Part shown: one piece after another, positions 40,888-50,777 of the stretch
Layout: every line of letters starts with the position of its first letter
Numbering within the stretch: the first letter of the stretch is position 1
The notes under the pieces: model-generated
The model's database searches: none
What the model was told of the DNA's origin: nothing
Seen by the model: only the letters and a program-made list of their open reading frames with translations
Translations under genes and position numbers: made by a program
Origin: Cyanobacterium sp. uoEpiScrs1
GTDB lineage: Bacteria; Cyanobacteriota; Cyanobacteriia; Cyanobacteriales; Microcystaceae
Reading direction: 5' to 3'
Assembly: GCF_947331815.1 (NCBI RefSeq)
Contig: NZ_OX373462.1
Coordinates: 2,237,040 to 2,301,039, forward strand
DNA: 64,000 nt

Positions 40888-41988
40888 TTATATTTTACGA
40901 CTCTTACTCCACGCTTGCCAGCCTACATACACCAACAAAAAGGTTGATCCGGTAGCAAAGCCCCAACCACTAGGAATATTGGAAAATCCTAAGGCCAAAC
41001 TTCCCACCCATAACGTCAACGAGTAGATGAACAACACCGTTAAACGATGGGAAATACCTGCATTAATTAAACGATGATGTAAATGACGTTTATCAGCACT
41101 GAAAGGAGATTTTCCTTGACTTAAACGTGAGATGATAACTGCTGACATATCCACAATGGGGACAGCTAATACCAAAAAGGGTAATAGAACTGCTGTTACT
41201 GCTACCGTCGTCACAGCTGCTATTTTTACCAAACCGATTACCCCTACTCCAGCAAGGGTAAATCCCATAAAATAGGCCCCACCATCTCCCATAAAAATTT
41301 GAGCGGGGTTGAAGTTATAACGAAGAAATCCTAATGCTCCTCCAGCAAGGGCTGCAGCAATTAAAGCGGCAGCAGGTTGAGCCATAAATAGAGTTAACAC
41401 CAACATCACAACAGCAGAAATTCCGCATCCTCCAGCTGCTAGACCATCCAATCCATCAATCCAATTAATTGCATTAGCCATCCCTACTAACCAAATGACC
41501 GTTAGTAAAAGACTTAATCCATCATTAATCTGGATTAACCCCCCAAATGGAATAGAAAAGAAATCGATACGCACTCCGACTCCCCAAGCAGCACTGGCAA
41601 CAACTGTTTGGATAATCAAACGGGACAGAGGACTTAAATTAAATAGATCGTCAGCTAATCCAATTAGAAAAAAGCATACTCCTCCTAAGGTTACCCCCAA
41701 AATTTCCCATTCTTTATCGGGGGGGAGCCAACCAAACCCCCCTAACCCCCAAACCACTAGTAACGCGGTAATAGTTCCAGTAAAGATAGATACTCCCCCT
41801 AAACGCACCATAGGACGTTCGTGCATCTTCCGCCCATTAGGTTTATCAACATAACCTGTTTTTAAACCAATTTGATTGATGAGGGGAGTCATCGACCAAA
41901 CGACAATCATAGCAATCAGAAAAGCAACAATATGGAATAATTCTGCTGGTGGGATGGGCATGAGTTTAGCTAACGCGCCGGGAGTCAC
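40888..41988 (-). CDS. UDP-N-acetylglucosamine-1-phosphate transferase, WecA/TagO type
   Basis: A 366-residue polytopic membrane enzyme of the MraY/WecA family that loads a sugar-1-phosphate on undecaprenyl phosphate to start envelope polysaccharide synthesis. The motifs run in family order: PNGRKMHERPMVRLGG, the Asp-rich GLADDLFNLSP, NAINWIDGLDGLAAG, MGDGGAYFMGF and the His-rich DKRHLHHRLINAG. About eleven membrane spans. It fits WecA better than MraY because of the HLHHRLINAG loop. It lies 99 bp downstream of glyA on the same strand. Confidence 0.87.
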   Translation of the reverse strand: MTPGALAKLMPIPPAELFHIVAFLIAMIVVWSMTPLINQIGLKTGYVDKPNGRKMHERPMVRLGGVSIFTGTITALLVVWGLGGFGWLPPDKEWEILGVTLGGVCFFLIGLADDLFNLSPLSRLIIQTVVASAAWGVGVRIDFFSIPFGGLIQINDGLSLLLTVIWLVGMANAINWIDGLDGLAAGGCGISAVVMLVLTLFMAQPAAALIAAALAGGALGFLRYNFNPAQIFMGDGGAYFMGFTLAGVGVIGLVKIAAVTTVAVTAVLLPFLVLAVPIVDMSAVIISRLSQGKSPFSADKRHLHHRLINAGISHRLTVLFIYSLTLWVGSLALGFSNIPSGWGFATGSTFLLVYVGWQAWSKSRKI

Positions 41989-42087
41989 ATTTGAAAAAGT
42001 TTACCCCACGTTACTCTATTTTCGTTAGGGGTGTAAACGACCTTAGAAATCAGAAGTAAAGTCAGGCTAAAACGGAGATGGGAATGC

Positions 42088-43359
42088 TCAGATGGGAATA
42101 GTCACATGAGAATACAACGGGAAGTGGTCACATAGAGATTTAACTCTACCTAAACAGTTTTGTTTAACCTGCTCTTCTCCTTTAGAGAGAATAAAATCAG
42201 CGATAATATCGCCAATTTCCTTAAATTGTTCTTCCTTCATTCCCCTCGTTGTTAATGCAGGAGTTCCCAATCGTAACCCACTGGTGACAAAAGGCGATTC
42301 AGTATCAAATGGGACAGTATTCTTGTTTGCAGTAATGTTAATCTCACTAACTAAGCGATCAGCTTCTTTGCCAGTCATTCCTACAGATCGTAAATCCACT
42401 AACATCAAATGGTTATCTGTACCGTTTGATACTAATTTAAACCCCCGTGTCATCAATTGATTGGCTAGGACTTTTGCATTAACAATGACCTGTCCTGAAT
42501 AAGCTTTGAATTCGGGCTTGAGAGCTTCTCCAAAGGAGACTCCCTTTGCCGCAATTACGTGTTCCAATGGACCCCCTTGAATTCCTGGGAAAACTGCTTT
42601 ATCAAATTTTTTCCCTAGGTCAACATCACGGGTTAATATTAACCCTCCTCTAGGTCCTCTGAGAGTTTTATGAGTAGTAGTCGTTACAACATCGCAATGG
42701 GGAACAGGATTAGGATGATGTCCACTAGCTACCAATCCTGCAATGTGGGCAATATCAGCCATTAAGTAGGCTCCTACTTCATCGGCAATTGTTCTAAATT
42801 TTTCAAAGTCAATAATTCTAGGATAAGCAGAATAGCCGCAAATAATCACTCGCGGACGTTTTTTAAGAACTAACTCCCTAATTTGGTCATAGTCAAGCCT
42901 TTCTGTATCCGGGTTAACTCCATAGTGGCATACCTCAAACCATTTCCCAGAAACGTTAACAGGGGAACCATGAGTTAAATGACCTCCGTGAGATAAATCC
43001 ATCCCCATAATGGTGTCGCCAGGGTTTAGAAGAGCTAAAAAGACAGCGAAATTGGCTTGTGCCCCCGAATGGGGTTGGACATTAGCATGAGCTGCCCCAA
43101 ACAACTTTTTAGCCCTGTCAATAGCTAACTGTTCCGCACGATCCACAAATTCGCAACCACCATAATAACGTTTTTGTGGTAGTCCCTCTGCATATTTATT
43201 GGTTAATATAGAACCTTGGACTGCTAAAACTGCCGGAGAAGTAAAATTTTCACTCGCAATTAACTCCAGATGTTCCCGTTGACGTTGAAGTTCTAAGTGA
43301 ATAATTTCAGCCATTACTGAATCACTTTGGGCTAAGAAATCTAAGTTAGTATTAGTCAC
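42088..43359 (-). CDS. glyA: Serine hydroxymethyltransferase
   Basis: GlyA interconverts serine and glycine and feeds one-carbon units to tetrahydrofolate, linking to the folate and purine genes here. The protein has 423 residues, with [16 protein letters not shown] near the start, the PLP-binding Lys in [15 protein letters not shown] (near residue 230) and [17 protein letters not shown]. The gene is intact and of normal length. No glycine riboswitch is seen upstream. Confidence 0.97.
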   Translation of the reverse strand: MTNTNLDFLAQSDSVMAEIIHLELQRQREHLELIASENFTSPAVLAVQGSILTNKYAEGLPQKRYYGGCEFVDRAEQLAIDRAKKLFGAAHANVQPHSGAQANFAVFLALLNPGDTIMGMDLSHGGHLTHGSPVNVSGKWFEVCHYGVNPDTERLDYDQIRELVLKKRPRVIICGYSAYPRIIDFEKFRTIADEVGAYLMADIAHIAGLVASGHHPNPVPHCDVVTTTTHKTLRGPRGGLILTRDVDLGKKFDKAVFPGIQGGPLEHVIAAKGVSFGEALKPEFKAYSGQVIVNAKVLANQLMTRGFKLVSNGTDNHLMLVDLRSVGMTGKEADRLVSEINITANKNTVPFDTESPFVTSGLRLGTPALTTRGMKEEQFKEIGDIIADFILSKGEEQVKQNCLGRVKSLCDHFPLYSHVTIPI

Positions 43360-43647
43360 TGTTGTTTAATCCTTTTTATGTTAGAAAACAATATCCCAGA
43401 ACCATCCATTATAGTAAATTTAAATTTGGCGGCAAACTAAGCCAGAAAAACTTAAGAATCCTAATAAAAATCATGAAGACAGATAATTTATAGAGATTAA
43501 AATGGTTAATACTCTAATTAAGAGTTATCTAGAAACTTCGTAGAAAATAGTTAAGCTATGTGGCGATTTAGGGAATTGAAGTTAGATCTTACTACTTAAT
43601 CTACTACAATATATCCAATATATATTGAGGAGCGGTGGAGGTATTGT

Positions 43648-43848
43648 ATGTTGGTTATCCTGACTCAGGAAAATGTTTTATCAGCACAGACAGTCTGTCA
43701 AGACTGTCTGTTAGCGGATCATCAGGGATTACCTCGCTGGAAACAGGGAACACTCGGCTGTAGGTCTTCTCTTGATAAAAATTTGGACACTCATCAGCCA
43801 AAACATTATCAATGTCAAATGGGCTTTCAAATTGTTGAAGTCGAATAA
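43648..43848 (+). CDS. Small Cys-containing protein, likely conserved in cyanobacteria
   Basis: A 66-residue protein with cysteines at QTVCQDCLLA, GTLGCRS and YQCQMGF, a pattern that could bind a metal. I believe it matches a small cyanobacterial protein of unknown function, but cannot confirm it. GGAGG sits 6 nt before the ATG, a strong ribosome-binding site in a region where few exist, which supports a real gene. An opposing frame at 43655-43888 has no such site. A candidate structured RNA starts about 100 bp downstream. Confidence 0.65.
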   Translation: MLVILTQENVLSAQTVCQDCLLADHQGLPRWKQGTLGCRSSLDKNLDTHQPKHYQCQMGFQIVEVE

Positions 43849-43915
43849 TTTTTAAGATAATCAAATTCCAATCACATATTTGCGCCACTTGTGATTGAGA
43901 TATCTTTTGATATAT

Positions 43916-43946
43916 TTGACAAGTTAAAAATGTAGACTTCTATAAG
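43916..43946 (+). promoter_or_regulatory. Promoter-like boxes upstream of the candidate RNA
   Basis: TTGACA at 43916-43921 is a perfect -35 box. TATAAG at 43941-43946 is a good -10 box, but the 19-nt spacing is longer than the usual 17. Start of transcription would fall near 43952, the exact base where the 5' arm of the nested stems begins. Confidence 0.45.
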
Positions 43947-43951
43947 AACAA

Positions 43952-44058
43952 CGAGGGAGACAGTTTATATTCATGTTCGCTTCTTTTGGGGGACGATGTC
44001 TTTTTTTAGAGTACAATGAATATAAGCAGTAACTAGGTTTTTCCTAACCTCTCCCTCG
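43952..44058 (+). ncRNA. Candidate free-standing structured RNA (class unknown)
   Basis: A closing stem CGAGGGAGA (43952-43960) with TCTCCCTCG (44050-44058) encloses a second stem, 43963-43974 with 44016-44027 (12 pairs, one G-U). On the 3' side between the two lies a mini-hairpin, TAGG (44034-44037) with CCTA (44043-44046) and a five-T loop. The tip is 41 nt. The plan of closing stem, asymmetric bubble with 3' mini-hairpin, and long terminal stem recalls 6S RNA, but the length of about 107 nt is short for cyanobacterial 6S. I find no SRP, tmRNA or RNase P signature. Confidence 0.4.
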
Positions 44059-44516
44059 CCTCGTAAACGAGTTATAATATAATTTGACGTTAATTGTTCT
44101 TCCTAATAGTTGCTGCGCTCACGTCAATGATATTGCATTGAGTTAGAAAAATTTTGTTGTAAGGAATTCGAATATATTGGCGTATAAAGAAAAAAGATTA
44201 ACAGAGTTTTAAATGATTACTACAGCTTCTACATTGGTTTCTATTTTTTGTAGACTTTGTTTTTTTTATATCAGTTCATCTTTATAGCTCTTTTGATTTG
44301 ACTTATTTGAGCTTGTTTAAGATACATAGCTATCAAAGTTGACAACATTAAATACTATTTCTGACACATATAGGTAGATATGGTAATTGTGAGAAAAGTT
44401 GTGTATTTAATAATATTACTTTAATAACTTTGACTCCTTGTTGATAGAAATCTCTCGAGATAATAATAGGATTAGGATAGAATAAGGACCTATATTGTTA
44501 GAATAGGAGACCCTCG

Positions 44517-45266
44517 GTGTTATCTTCTCTCATTGTTGACTTTCGCATCATCTTTGAGCGTGACCCCGCAGCCCGTAATTGGGTAGAGGTCCTTGTTTGT
44601 TATCCAGGTCTACAAGCCTTAGTTTGCCATCGTTTTGCTCATCTCCTATATTGCCTTGGCTGTCCTTTTATACCCAGATTTATTTCCCATCTAGGTCGCT
44701 TTTTGACCGGCATTGAGATTCACCCGGGAGCAAAAATTGCCCAAGGAGTGTTTATTGATCATGGAATGGGGGTAGTTATTGGGGAAACTGCCATTATTGG
44801 AGATAATAGCCTGATTTATCAGGGAGTTACTTTGGGAGGAACTGGCAAAGTAACAGGCAAACGTCATCCTACTCTTGGTAAGAATGTAGTAGTTGGGGCG
44901 GGTGCCAAAATTCTTGGTAATCTAGAAATTGGTAACAATGTCCGAATTGGTGCAGGATCAGTGGTCCTACGAGATGTTCCCTCCGATTGTACTGTGGTCG
45001 GAATTCCAGGACGCATAATTCATCAATCAGGGGTTCGAGTGAATCCTTTAGGGCATAATAATCTTCCTGATTCAGAAGCAAAAGTAGTACGATTGTTGCT
45101 AGACCGTATTGAATCTTTAGAACGAGAAGTTCAAAAATTAAAACAAGATATTAAGGAAGATAAATCTAGAGACTGGGACTCAGTAGCTACCGAGTCTTCT
45201 ACTCCTATTCATTATTATAGTTTGAGAGATAAAGAGATTGAAGAGTTTCTCAATGATGTAGAATAA
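44517..45266 (+). CDS. cysE: Serine O-acetyltransferase
   Basis: CysE acetylates serine to O-acetylserine, the carbon precursor of cysteine. The protein has 249 residues, with the N-terminal helical SATase part ([19 protein letters not shown]) and the left-handed parallel beta helix of hexapeptide repeats ([18 protein letters not shown] through VVGIPGRI), including the catalytic-region GVTLGGTGK. The C-terminal tail of about 60 residues is polar and longer than in the shortest members. The start is a GTG with AGGAGA about 6 nt upstream. I see no ATG that would fit the family start. Confidence 0.94.
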   Translation: MLSSLIVDFRIIFERDPAARNWVEVLVCYPGLQALVCHRFAHLLYCLGCPFIPRFISHLGRFLTGIEIHPGAKIAQGVFIDHGMGVVIGETAIIGDNSLIYQGVTLGGTGKVTGKRHPTLGKNVVVGAGAKILGNLEIGNNVRIGAGSVVLRDVPSDCTVVGIPGRIIHQSGVRVNPLGHNNLPDSEAKVVRLLLDRIESLEREVQKLKQDIKEDKSRDWDSVATESSTPIHYYSLRDKEIEEFLNDVE

Positions 45267-45837
45267 TAGTTTTCATTCTAATAATTAATTTATACTGTCT
45301 ACCCTGTTAGGATAAATACTTATTGATATAAATAATATTTAGCTACTTTACAATCTGATCTTACTTGCATTCTTATAAAGGTATATAGCTGTACAAAAAA
45401 AGTCTTATTAAAACAATAAACTATAGAGTATTTTGTACACTACTTATACTTAATAAATATGGCTAGTTGATACTGGGATATATCTATAAGCTTGCTAAAT
45501 TTTTGGGGTATTCTTTAGTTGAAAAGGATTAAAATAGTCCTTGTAAAATATAAGTAATATAGTTTTAGCTCTAGTCAATGCAAAAATCTCTACCACTGGA
45601 CTAATGGATTATAATTTCACGTCCTGACAATACTTTTTTGCTTTGAGAATACTTAAAATAATTATTAGGGTGGTTTTTGAGTAAGTTAACTGACTGTAAA
45701 AAATAGGATAATTACCTTAATACAACCTGACTATATAAATTGACAAACATTGTAGTAAATACTGATCATAAAGTAATTAGGTTAGTATAGTTTACAGCTA
45801 AAGACTTGTGGACAATTGTCGCAAAAGTTCCAATACT
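45267..45837. other. Gap upstream of the TPR gene
   Basis: About 570 bp of AT-rich DNA. A GTG at 45808 is in frame with the TPR protein, but the ATG at 45838 is preferred, so the first bases of that frame are counted here. No other gene or structure was seen. Confidence 0.4.
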
Positions 45838-46929
45838 ATGTTCCTAAAGACAACTCTACCCTGGATAATAAGCATATTAGTGAGTGGCTTAATATCTCCA
45901 GCCATTGCTAGTCCTTTCTCCTTTCAACTTATTGTCCAGAAATCTTCTCAAAGTAATCAGCTAAAAGAGCTCCTCCGTTTAGGTCGAGAATATGTAGATG
46001 CTAAAGATTATAATAATGCCATTGCAGTTTATGAAAAGGCAGCTATTATCGATGAAAAAAATCCCAGAATTTTTTCGGGAATTGGCTTTCTATACGCAAA
46101 GAAAGGAAATTATAGACAAGCTGTTAAAGCTTATCAACAAGCGGTCACTCTTGATTCCGATAATGCAGAATTTTATTATGCCCTAGGGTTTAGTCTAGCT
46201 AATATTAGTGATAATGCTAACGCGGCATCGGCTTATTATTATGCAATTCAACTTGCTCCTAAAGTAGCCAAAAATTATATTGGTTTAGGAGTTGTCTTGT
46301 TACGTCAAAATGACTATGAAGGAGCTGCACAAGCTTATAAACGGGTTATTGCCCTTGATCCCCGCAATCAAGAAGCTTTTAATATCATGGGATCTTCGTT
46401 AATTCAACAAAAGCAAATTGATGAGGCGATTAAGTATCTCGATAATGCAGTGAAAAGGTTCCCTAATAATAGTGATTTAAGGTTATTATTTGCAACCGCC
46501 TTATTAGAAAAGGGAGAGGTTGAACAGGCATTTAAAGAATTAAAAATTACTGAAAAACTTGCTCCAGGAGTAGTTAAAATTCAGTTAAAAATTGGTAGAC
46601 TGTTGGAACAACAAGATGTATTTGACCACGCTCTCAAAACCTATAAACGGATTACATACTTATATCCTAGTTCAACAGAAGCCCGTGCTGGAGTAGGAAG
46701 GATGCAATTAGCAACAGAAGATTATCTAGGAGCCGTCATTACCTATCGAGAATTGATTGGTATGTTACCAGAAACTCCAGAACCATATTATTATCTCGGC
46801 ATAGCTTATAAAGAAAGGAAAAGAAAAACAGAAGCAAAAAAAGCTTTGAAACAAGCTCGTCAATTATACAAGAAACAAGATAATACTAAAGGAGTTGAGC
46901 AAGTTGATAAATTACTGGAGGAACTGTAA
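45838..46929 (+). CDS. Exported tetratricopeptide-repeat protein
   Basis: A 363-residue protein from the ATG at 45838, or 373 from the in-frame GTG at 45808. The ATG is preferred because it gives a clean signal peptide (MFLKTTLPWIISILVSGLIS, then PAIAS). About eight TPR units follow at a 34-residue spacing, for example NYRQAVKAYQQAVTLDSDNAE and DYEGAAQAYKRVIALDPRNQE. TPR arrays bind other proteins; this one would work outside the cytoplasm. The thioredoxin-like gene follows after 34 bp, so it probably leads a short operon to hpnB. Confidence 0.82.
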   Translation: MFLKTTLPWIISILVSGLISPAIASPFSFQLIVQKSSQSNQLKELLRLGREYVDAKDYNNAIAVYEKAAIIDEKNPRIFSGIGFLYAKKGNYRQAVKAYQQAVTLDSDNAEFYYALGFSLANISDNANAASAYYYAIQLAPKVAKNYIGLGVVLLRQNDYEGAAQAYKRVIALDPRNQEAFNIMGSSLIQQKQIDEAIKYLDNAVKRFPNNSDLRLLFATALLEKGEVEQAFKELKITEKLAPGVVKIQLKIGRLLEQQDVFDHALKTYKRITYLYPSSTEARAGVGRMQLATEDYLGAVITYRELIGMLPETPEPYYYLGIAYKERKRKTEAKKALKQARQLYKKQDNTKGVEQVDKLLEEL

Positions 46930-46963
46930 ACTGGCTTTAACCTAAAGCTAAATAGTTAAGATT

Positions 46964-47545
46964 ATGGTAAGAACCCCTTCAACAATGTTACCCCTTGGCA
47001 CAAAAGCACCTGATTTTCAATTACCTGACGTAGTATCGGGAAAATACATTTCTTTAGATACTTTTACTAATGGAAAAGCTTTCCTAATGATGGTGATTTG
47101 TCAGCATTGTCCCTTTGTTAAGCATATTCAAAATGAACTCGTTCAGCTGGGTAGAGATTATATTAGACAAGGGTTAGGAATTGTTGCAATTAGTGCAAAT
47201 GACGTTTTTAATTATCCCGATGATTCTCCTGAAAATCTCAAGACAATGGCTCAACAATTAGGACTTAATTTCCCTTTTTGTTATGATGAAAGTCAAGAAA
47301 CAGTTAAAGCTTATACTGCCGCTTGTACGCCCGATTTTTTTCTTTTTGACAGTGACTTCAGGTTGACTTATCGGGGACAACTAGATGATAGTCGTCCGGG
47401 GAATAATATCCCTGTCACTGGTAAAGATTTAAGAACGGCAATAGAAGCCACTTTAGAGAGAAAAACTGTGAACAGTAACCAAAAGCCCAGTCTTGGTTGT
47501 AGCATAAAATGGAAGCCTGGAAATGAACCCTCCTACTATAGTTAA
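46964..47545 (+). CDS. Thioredoxin-fold (AhpC/TSA-like) protein
   Basis: A 193-residue redoxin. It starts with the AhpC/TSA-like PLGTKAPDFQLPDVVSGK and carries the CxxC motif CQHCPFVKH near residue 46, where CPF recalls the redoxin group of cyanobacteria. The TPDFFLFD segment places the family cis-Pro, and GQLDDSRPGNNIPVTG follows. It is cytosolic, with no signal peptide. The role is probably peroxide or thiol handling, but the substrate is unknown. It is 34 bp after the TPR gene and 30 bp before the FetB-like gene. Confidence 0.82.
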   Translation: MVRTPSTMLPLGTKAPDFQLPDVVSGKYISLDTFTNGKAFLMMVICQHCPFVKHIQNELVQLGRDYIRQGLGIVAISANDVFNYPDDSPENLKTMAQQLGLNFPFCYDESQETVKAYTAACTPDFFLFDSDFRLTYRGQLDDSRPGNNIPVTGKDLRTAIEATLERKTVNSNQKPSLGCSIKWKPGNEPSYYS

Positions 47546-47575
47546 TTTCTTCAAAAATACGGGAGTTAGTTCATC

Positions 47576-48352
47576 GTGGATGATCTAATCAGATTAGATA
47601 CGATGGATTTGATATGGTCATCTGGTATCATTACTGCGGCCGTAGCTCTGTCAAATTGGCAAAAATTAGAGTTAGAAGGACAATTTATTCTAGCCGCGGG
47701 GAGAGCACTTCTACAATTATTGGTAGTAAGTTCTGTTTTATTAGTCATATTTGAGTTGGATAATCCTGTTGCTGTCCTAGGAATTTTGGGAATTATGCTA
47801 ACTATTGCTGCTAAGGCGGCTAATAATCGTATCACTCATCAAAGACAACAGTTATTTCCCATTATTTTAGGAGCATTGCTGGTGAGTAGTTTATTAACTC
47901 TAAGTTATGCTATAACTATCATTATCAGACCCCATGTTTGGTACTCTCCTCAGTATTTAATTCCTTTGACTGGTATGATTTTGGGGAATGCTATGAATAG
48001 TGCTTCTTTGACTGGGGAACGATTAGGAAGTATGATTGCTCACAACCGTTTAGAAGTGGAGACTCATTTGTGTTTGGGAGCAACGCCAAAACAGGCAATC
48101 GCTTCTTATCGCAAAGAGGCTATTCGTATTGGATTGATTCCTACTTTAAATCAAATGATGGTGGTAGGAATTGTAAGTTTGCCTGGGATGTTTACCGGAC
48201 AAGTCTTAGCCGGAACTGATCCGTTAAGTGCGGCTTCCTATCAAATTTTGATTTTATTTATGATTGTTTTTAGCAATTTATTAACTGCTATTTTAGTTAC
48301 AGAAGGAGTATATCGTAAATTTTTTAATTCTCAAGCTCAGTTACTTCTTTGA
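47576..48352 (+). CDS. FetB/UPF0014-family membrane permease
   Basis: A 258-residue membrane protein of the UPF0014 family, whose Escherichia coli member FetB pairs with the ATPase FetA to export iron. It has about seven spans, with the signature LTGMILGNAMNSASLTGERL in the middle and LGATPKQAIASYRKEAIRIGLIPTLNQM. The SLPGMFTGQVLAGTDPL segment is typical too. The start is a GTG with GGGAG 10 nt upstream; an ATG at 47603 is the alternative. No FetA-like ATPase is adjacent; the only ABC ATPase gene seen in the window is at 24136. Confidence 0.85.
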   Translation: MDDLIRLDTMDLIWSSGIITAAVALSNWQKLELEGQFILAAGRALLQLLVVSSVLLVIFELDNPVAVLGILGIMLTIAAKAANNRITHQRQQLFPIILGALLVSSLLTLSYAITIIIRPHVWYSPQYLIPLTGMILGNAMNSASLTGERLGSMIAHNRLEVETHLCLGATPKQAIASYRKEAIRIGLIPTLNQMMVVGIVSLPGMFTGQVLAGTDPLSAASYQILILFMIVFSNLLTAILVTEGVYRKFFNSQAQLLL

Positions 48353-48434
48353 CTAATGTTTACTTTTTACTTTTTTTTAGAACTGAAGTAGTTTATTCCA
48401 AAATAAAAATATAAATGCCATACTCATAAAAGTT

Positions 48435-49631
48435 ATGGAGATTACCTTAATAATATCTACCATGTTGTCATTAACAATATGGTTATACTTATTGATTTTC
48501 AGAGGCAAATTCTGGTTATCTAATCAAAAGATAGATTCGGAACAAATACAGTTAAATACTTATCCTTCTATTTGTGCAGTTATCCCTGCTAGAAATGAAG
48601 CAGATGTTTTACCCGATAGTTTAGAATCATTGCTCAATCAAGAGTATTTGGGGGATTTTAGAATTATTCTAGTTGATGATCAAAGTGATGATGAAACGGC
48701 AGAAATTGCTCATAAATTAGCTACAATCTTTCGTAAGACTGATCGCTTGACTGTTATATCTGGACAGTTATTATCCTCAGGATGGTCAGGGAAATTATGG
48801 GCAATGGAACAGGGAATTAGGTACATTAAAGAACAAAATTTACACCCCGATTATATTCTCTTCACTGATGCCGATATTAAACATCATAAAACCAATCTAC
48901 AGGAATTGGTCGGCAAATCTCAACAAGAAAATTTAGCCATGACTTCTTTAATGGTTCGGTTGCGCTGCCAGAGTATTTGGGAACACTTTTTGATTCCCGC
49001 TTTTGTTTTTTTCTTTGAAAAACTATATCCCTTTGTGTGGGTCAATGACCCTCGCCATAAAATGGCTGCTGCTGCAGGAGGTTGTATTTTGATTCGTCAA
49101 GATATTTTAGAACAGGTAGGAGGACTTGAAATTGTCAGTCAGGCTTTGATTGACGATTGTTCTCTGGCAGCAGCAGTTAAATCAAAGCTACAATCGGAAA
49201 ATACCTCTCAAGGAATTTGGTTAGGACTAAGTGAAAAAACTTACAGTTTACGACCTTATGATTCACTAAAAACTATTTGGGATATGGTAGCTAGGACTGC
49301 CTATACTCAATTAAATTATTCTCCATTTTTACTCATAGGGACCGTTGCAGGGTTAATCCTAATTTACATTATCCCTCCAGTTAGTTTAATTTGGGGTTTT
49401 GTCGTTGGTAATAGCTTGATTACTAGTTTAGGAGGAATCACTTGGCTATTGATGAGTATTTCTTATCTACCCACTTTGTGGTTATATAGAACTTCGCCAT
49501 TATGGTCAATTAGTCTACCTATCATTTCTTTTTTCTATTTATTGATGACCATAGATTCTGCATTACGCCATTGGAGAGGAAAAGGAGGCCGCTGGAAAGG
49601 AAGAGTCTATTCAGTTGATCATTTGTCTTAA
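48435..49631 (+). CDS. hpnB: HpnB-type glycosyltransferase
   Basis: A 398-residue family 2 glycosyltransferase. The N-terminal membrane anchor (residues 2-22) is followed by the catalytic domain, with AVIPARNEADVLPDSLESLL, ILVDDQSDDET and GWSGKLWAMEQG, a pattern found in HpnB, the hopanoid-linked glycosyltransferase. The acceptor-side DADIKHHK motif is present. Two or three C-terminal spans follow. HpnB proteins are linked to hopanoid side-chain or related lipid work, but the exact reaction is not settled. No other hopanoid gene is in the window. It is the last gene of the 45.8-49.6 kb run. Confidence 0.83.
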   Translation: MEITLIISTMLSLTIWLYLLIFRGKFWLSNQKIDSEQIQLNTYPSICAVIPARNEADVLPDSLESLLNQEYLGDFRIILVDDQSDDETAEIAHKLATIFRKTDRLTVISGQLLSSGWSGKLWAMEQGIRYIKEQNLHPDYILFTDADIKHHKTNLQELVGKSQQENLAMTSLMVRLRCQSIWEHFLIPAFVFFFEKLYPFVWVNDPRHKMAAAAGGCILIRQDILEQVGGLEIVSQALIDDCSLAAAVKSKLQSENTSQGIWLGLSEKTYSLRPYDSLKTIWDMVARTAYTQLNYSPFLLIGTVAGLILIYIIPPVSLIWGFVVGNSLITSLGGITWLLMSISYLPTLWLYRTSPLWSISLPIISFFYLLMTIDSALRHWRGKGGRWKGRVYSVDHLS

Positions 49632-50777
49632 AACCTAAATTAAAGTAATTAAAATATCTAGAGACAACCGTCTTTTTAAGATACTCTTTTTGACGTAGTT
49701 TTAGAGTCCTCAAGCTCAAAGTTAACTGGTGAGTAATTTATACTATCACCGGCTTCTCTATCCATTCATCAATTTGTAGTTTTATCCAAGTAAAGTATTT
49801 TTACTTAGCTGTTACACCAAATTTTCGTAATACTAATATTTCTGACCCTATTGTAATTAAAATTGTAGATCACTATCCTGCTAAAGACTACAATAGAAAA
49901 AGTAATAGTTAAAAATGATAAAGTAGAGGTGTTAATATTAATCCTATTTATGGGGTGATATCTTTGCTAATAAGATTAGTGAACTAATTTTATTAGCAAT
50001 TGTTATTAGAAGTAGTTATCAGTGAGAGATGTTTTTTCTCAGTTTAAGTCAGGTTGTTTGAAAATATTAAAACAGACAAGATAAATTTTTTAACGATGTA
50101 ATAATAAGTTTTGATTACTCAATAGTTAATAATTATTATTGTATCAAACTACTTAGAATTTATAAATTAGTCTTGAAACTTTTAAACTTTATAGACAGTT
50201 TATTATTCTTTCCTGGAATAGTAAGCTATATGATTAAACAGATACACAGTTAAACTGAACAAAGGAAATTACTAGATCCTATATTATGTGATTGTATAAT
50301 TGTAGTCATAGATTTTCTAAAATTACTTATCATACTCAATGTCCCGAATATTTAGAATTTCTTATAGTCAAAGAATAGTTATTAGCCATCTTTTTTATTC
50401 TGTAGAAGATTATCCTGACATTACTAAATTAGAAAGAGAACTCTGGCGTGCTGAGCTGTATTTTGATCATAAATTTATTAACTTTTATAAGTTATAATAA
50501 AGTGATACTAATATCTTCGATAACTTTATTTATGATTTTGTGAGCTAATATCATTCAATATCTGCTCTTATGCCCTTATCAAGATAATAGCTCATTAAAC
50601 AATTATTAACTATTGCACTAGGCTATACTAGTAATCAAAATACAACAAATATAAATTCACCTTGGCTCTATTTTTTTAAAATATTAAGTTATTCCTATCC
50701 TATTTCTATCTTATTGAAACCATACAAATATTTGTTGATGCTAAATATTATGAGCATCAACAAAGTGAATCTTAGTT
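49632..50777. other. Long gap with one short open frame
   Basis: 1.15 kb of AT-rich DNA between hpnB and the hisIE stop. It holds the 52-codon frame at 50339-50497 and nothing else I can support. Confidence 0.4.
50339..50497 (+). CDS. Possible 52-residue small protein
   Basis: ATG-initiated, starting MSRIFRISYSQRIVI, with the acidic/basic segment YPDITKLERELWRAELYFDH near the end. The mix of charged and aromatic residues in the second half looks protein-like. There is no clear ribosome-binding site and I do not recognise a family. It may be a small gene or the 3' part of a decayed one. Confidence 0.3.
   Translation: MSRIFRISYSQRIVISHLFYSVEDYPDITKLERELWRAELYFDHKFINFYKL

Larger units (their letters stand above)
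43849..44516. other. Gap before cysE, holding a candidate RNA
   Basis: 668 bp. The first half holds the promoter-like boxes and nested stems described for 43952-44058. A further stem, TTGACGT (44084-44090) with ACGTCAA (44121-44127), lies beyond. The second half is AT-rich leader DNA for cysE, without clear boxes. Confidence 0.5.

Noticed and set aside
43655..43888. 77-codon minus-strand frame over the small Cys protein
   Set aside because: The plus-strand frame has a GGAGG site at ideal spacing. The opposing frame has none and shows no motif.
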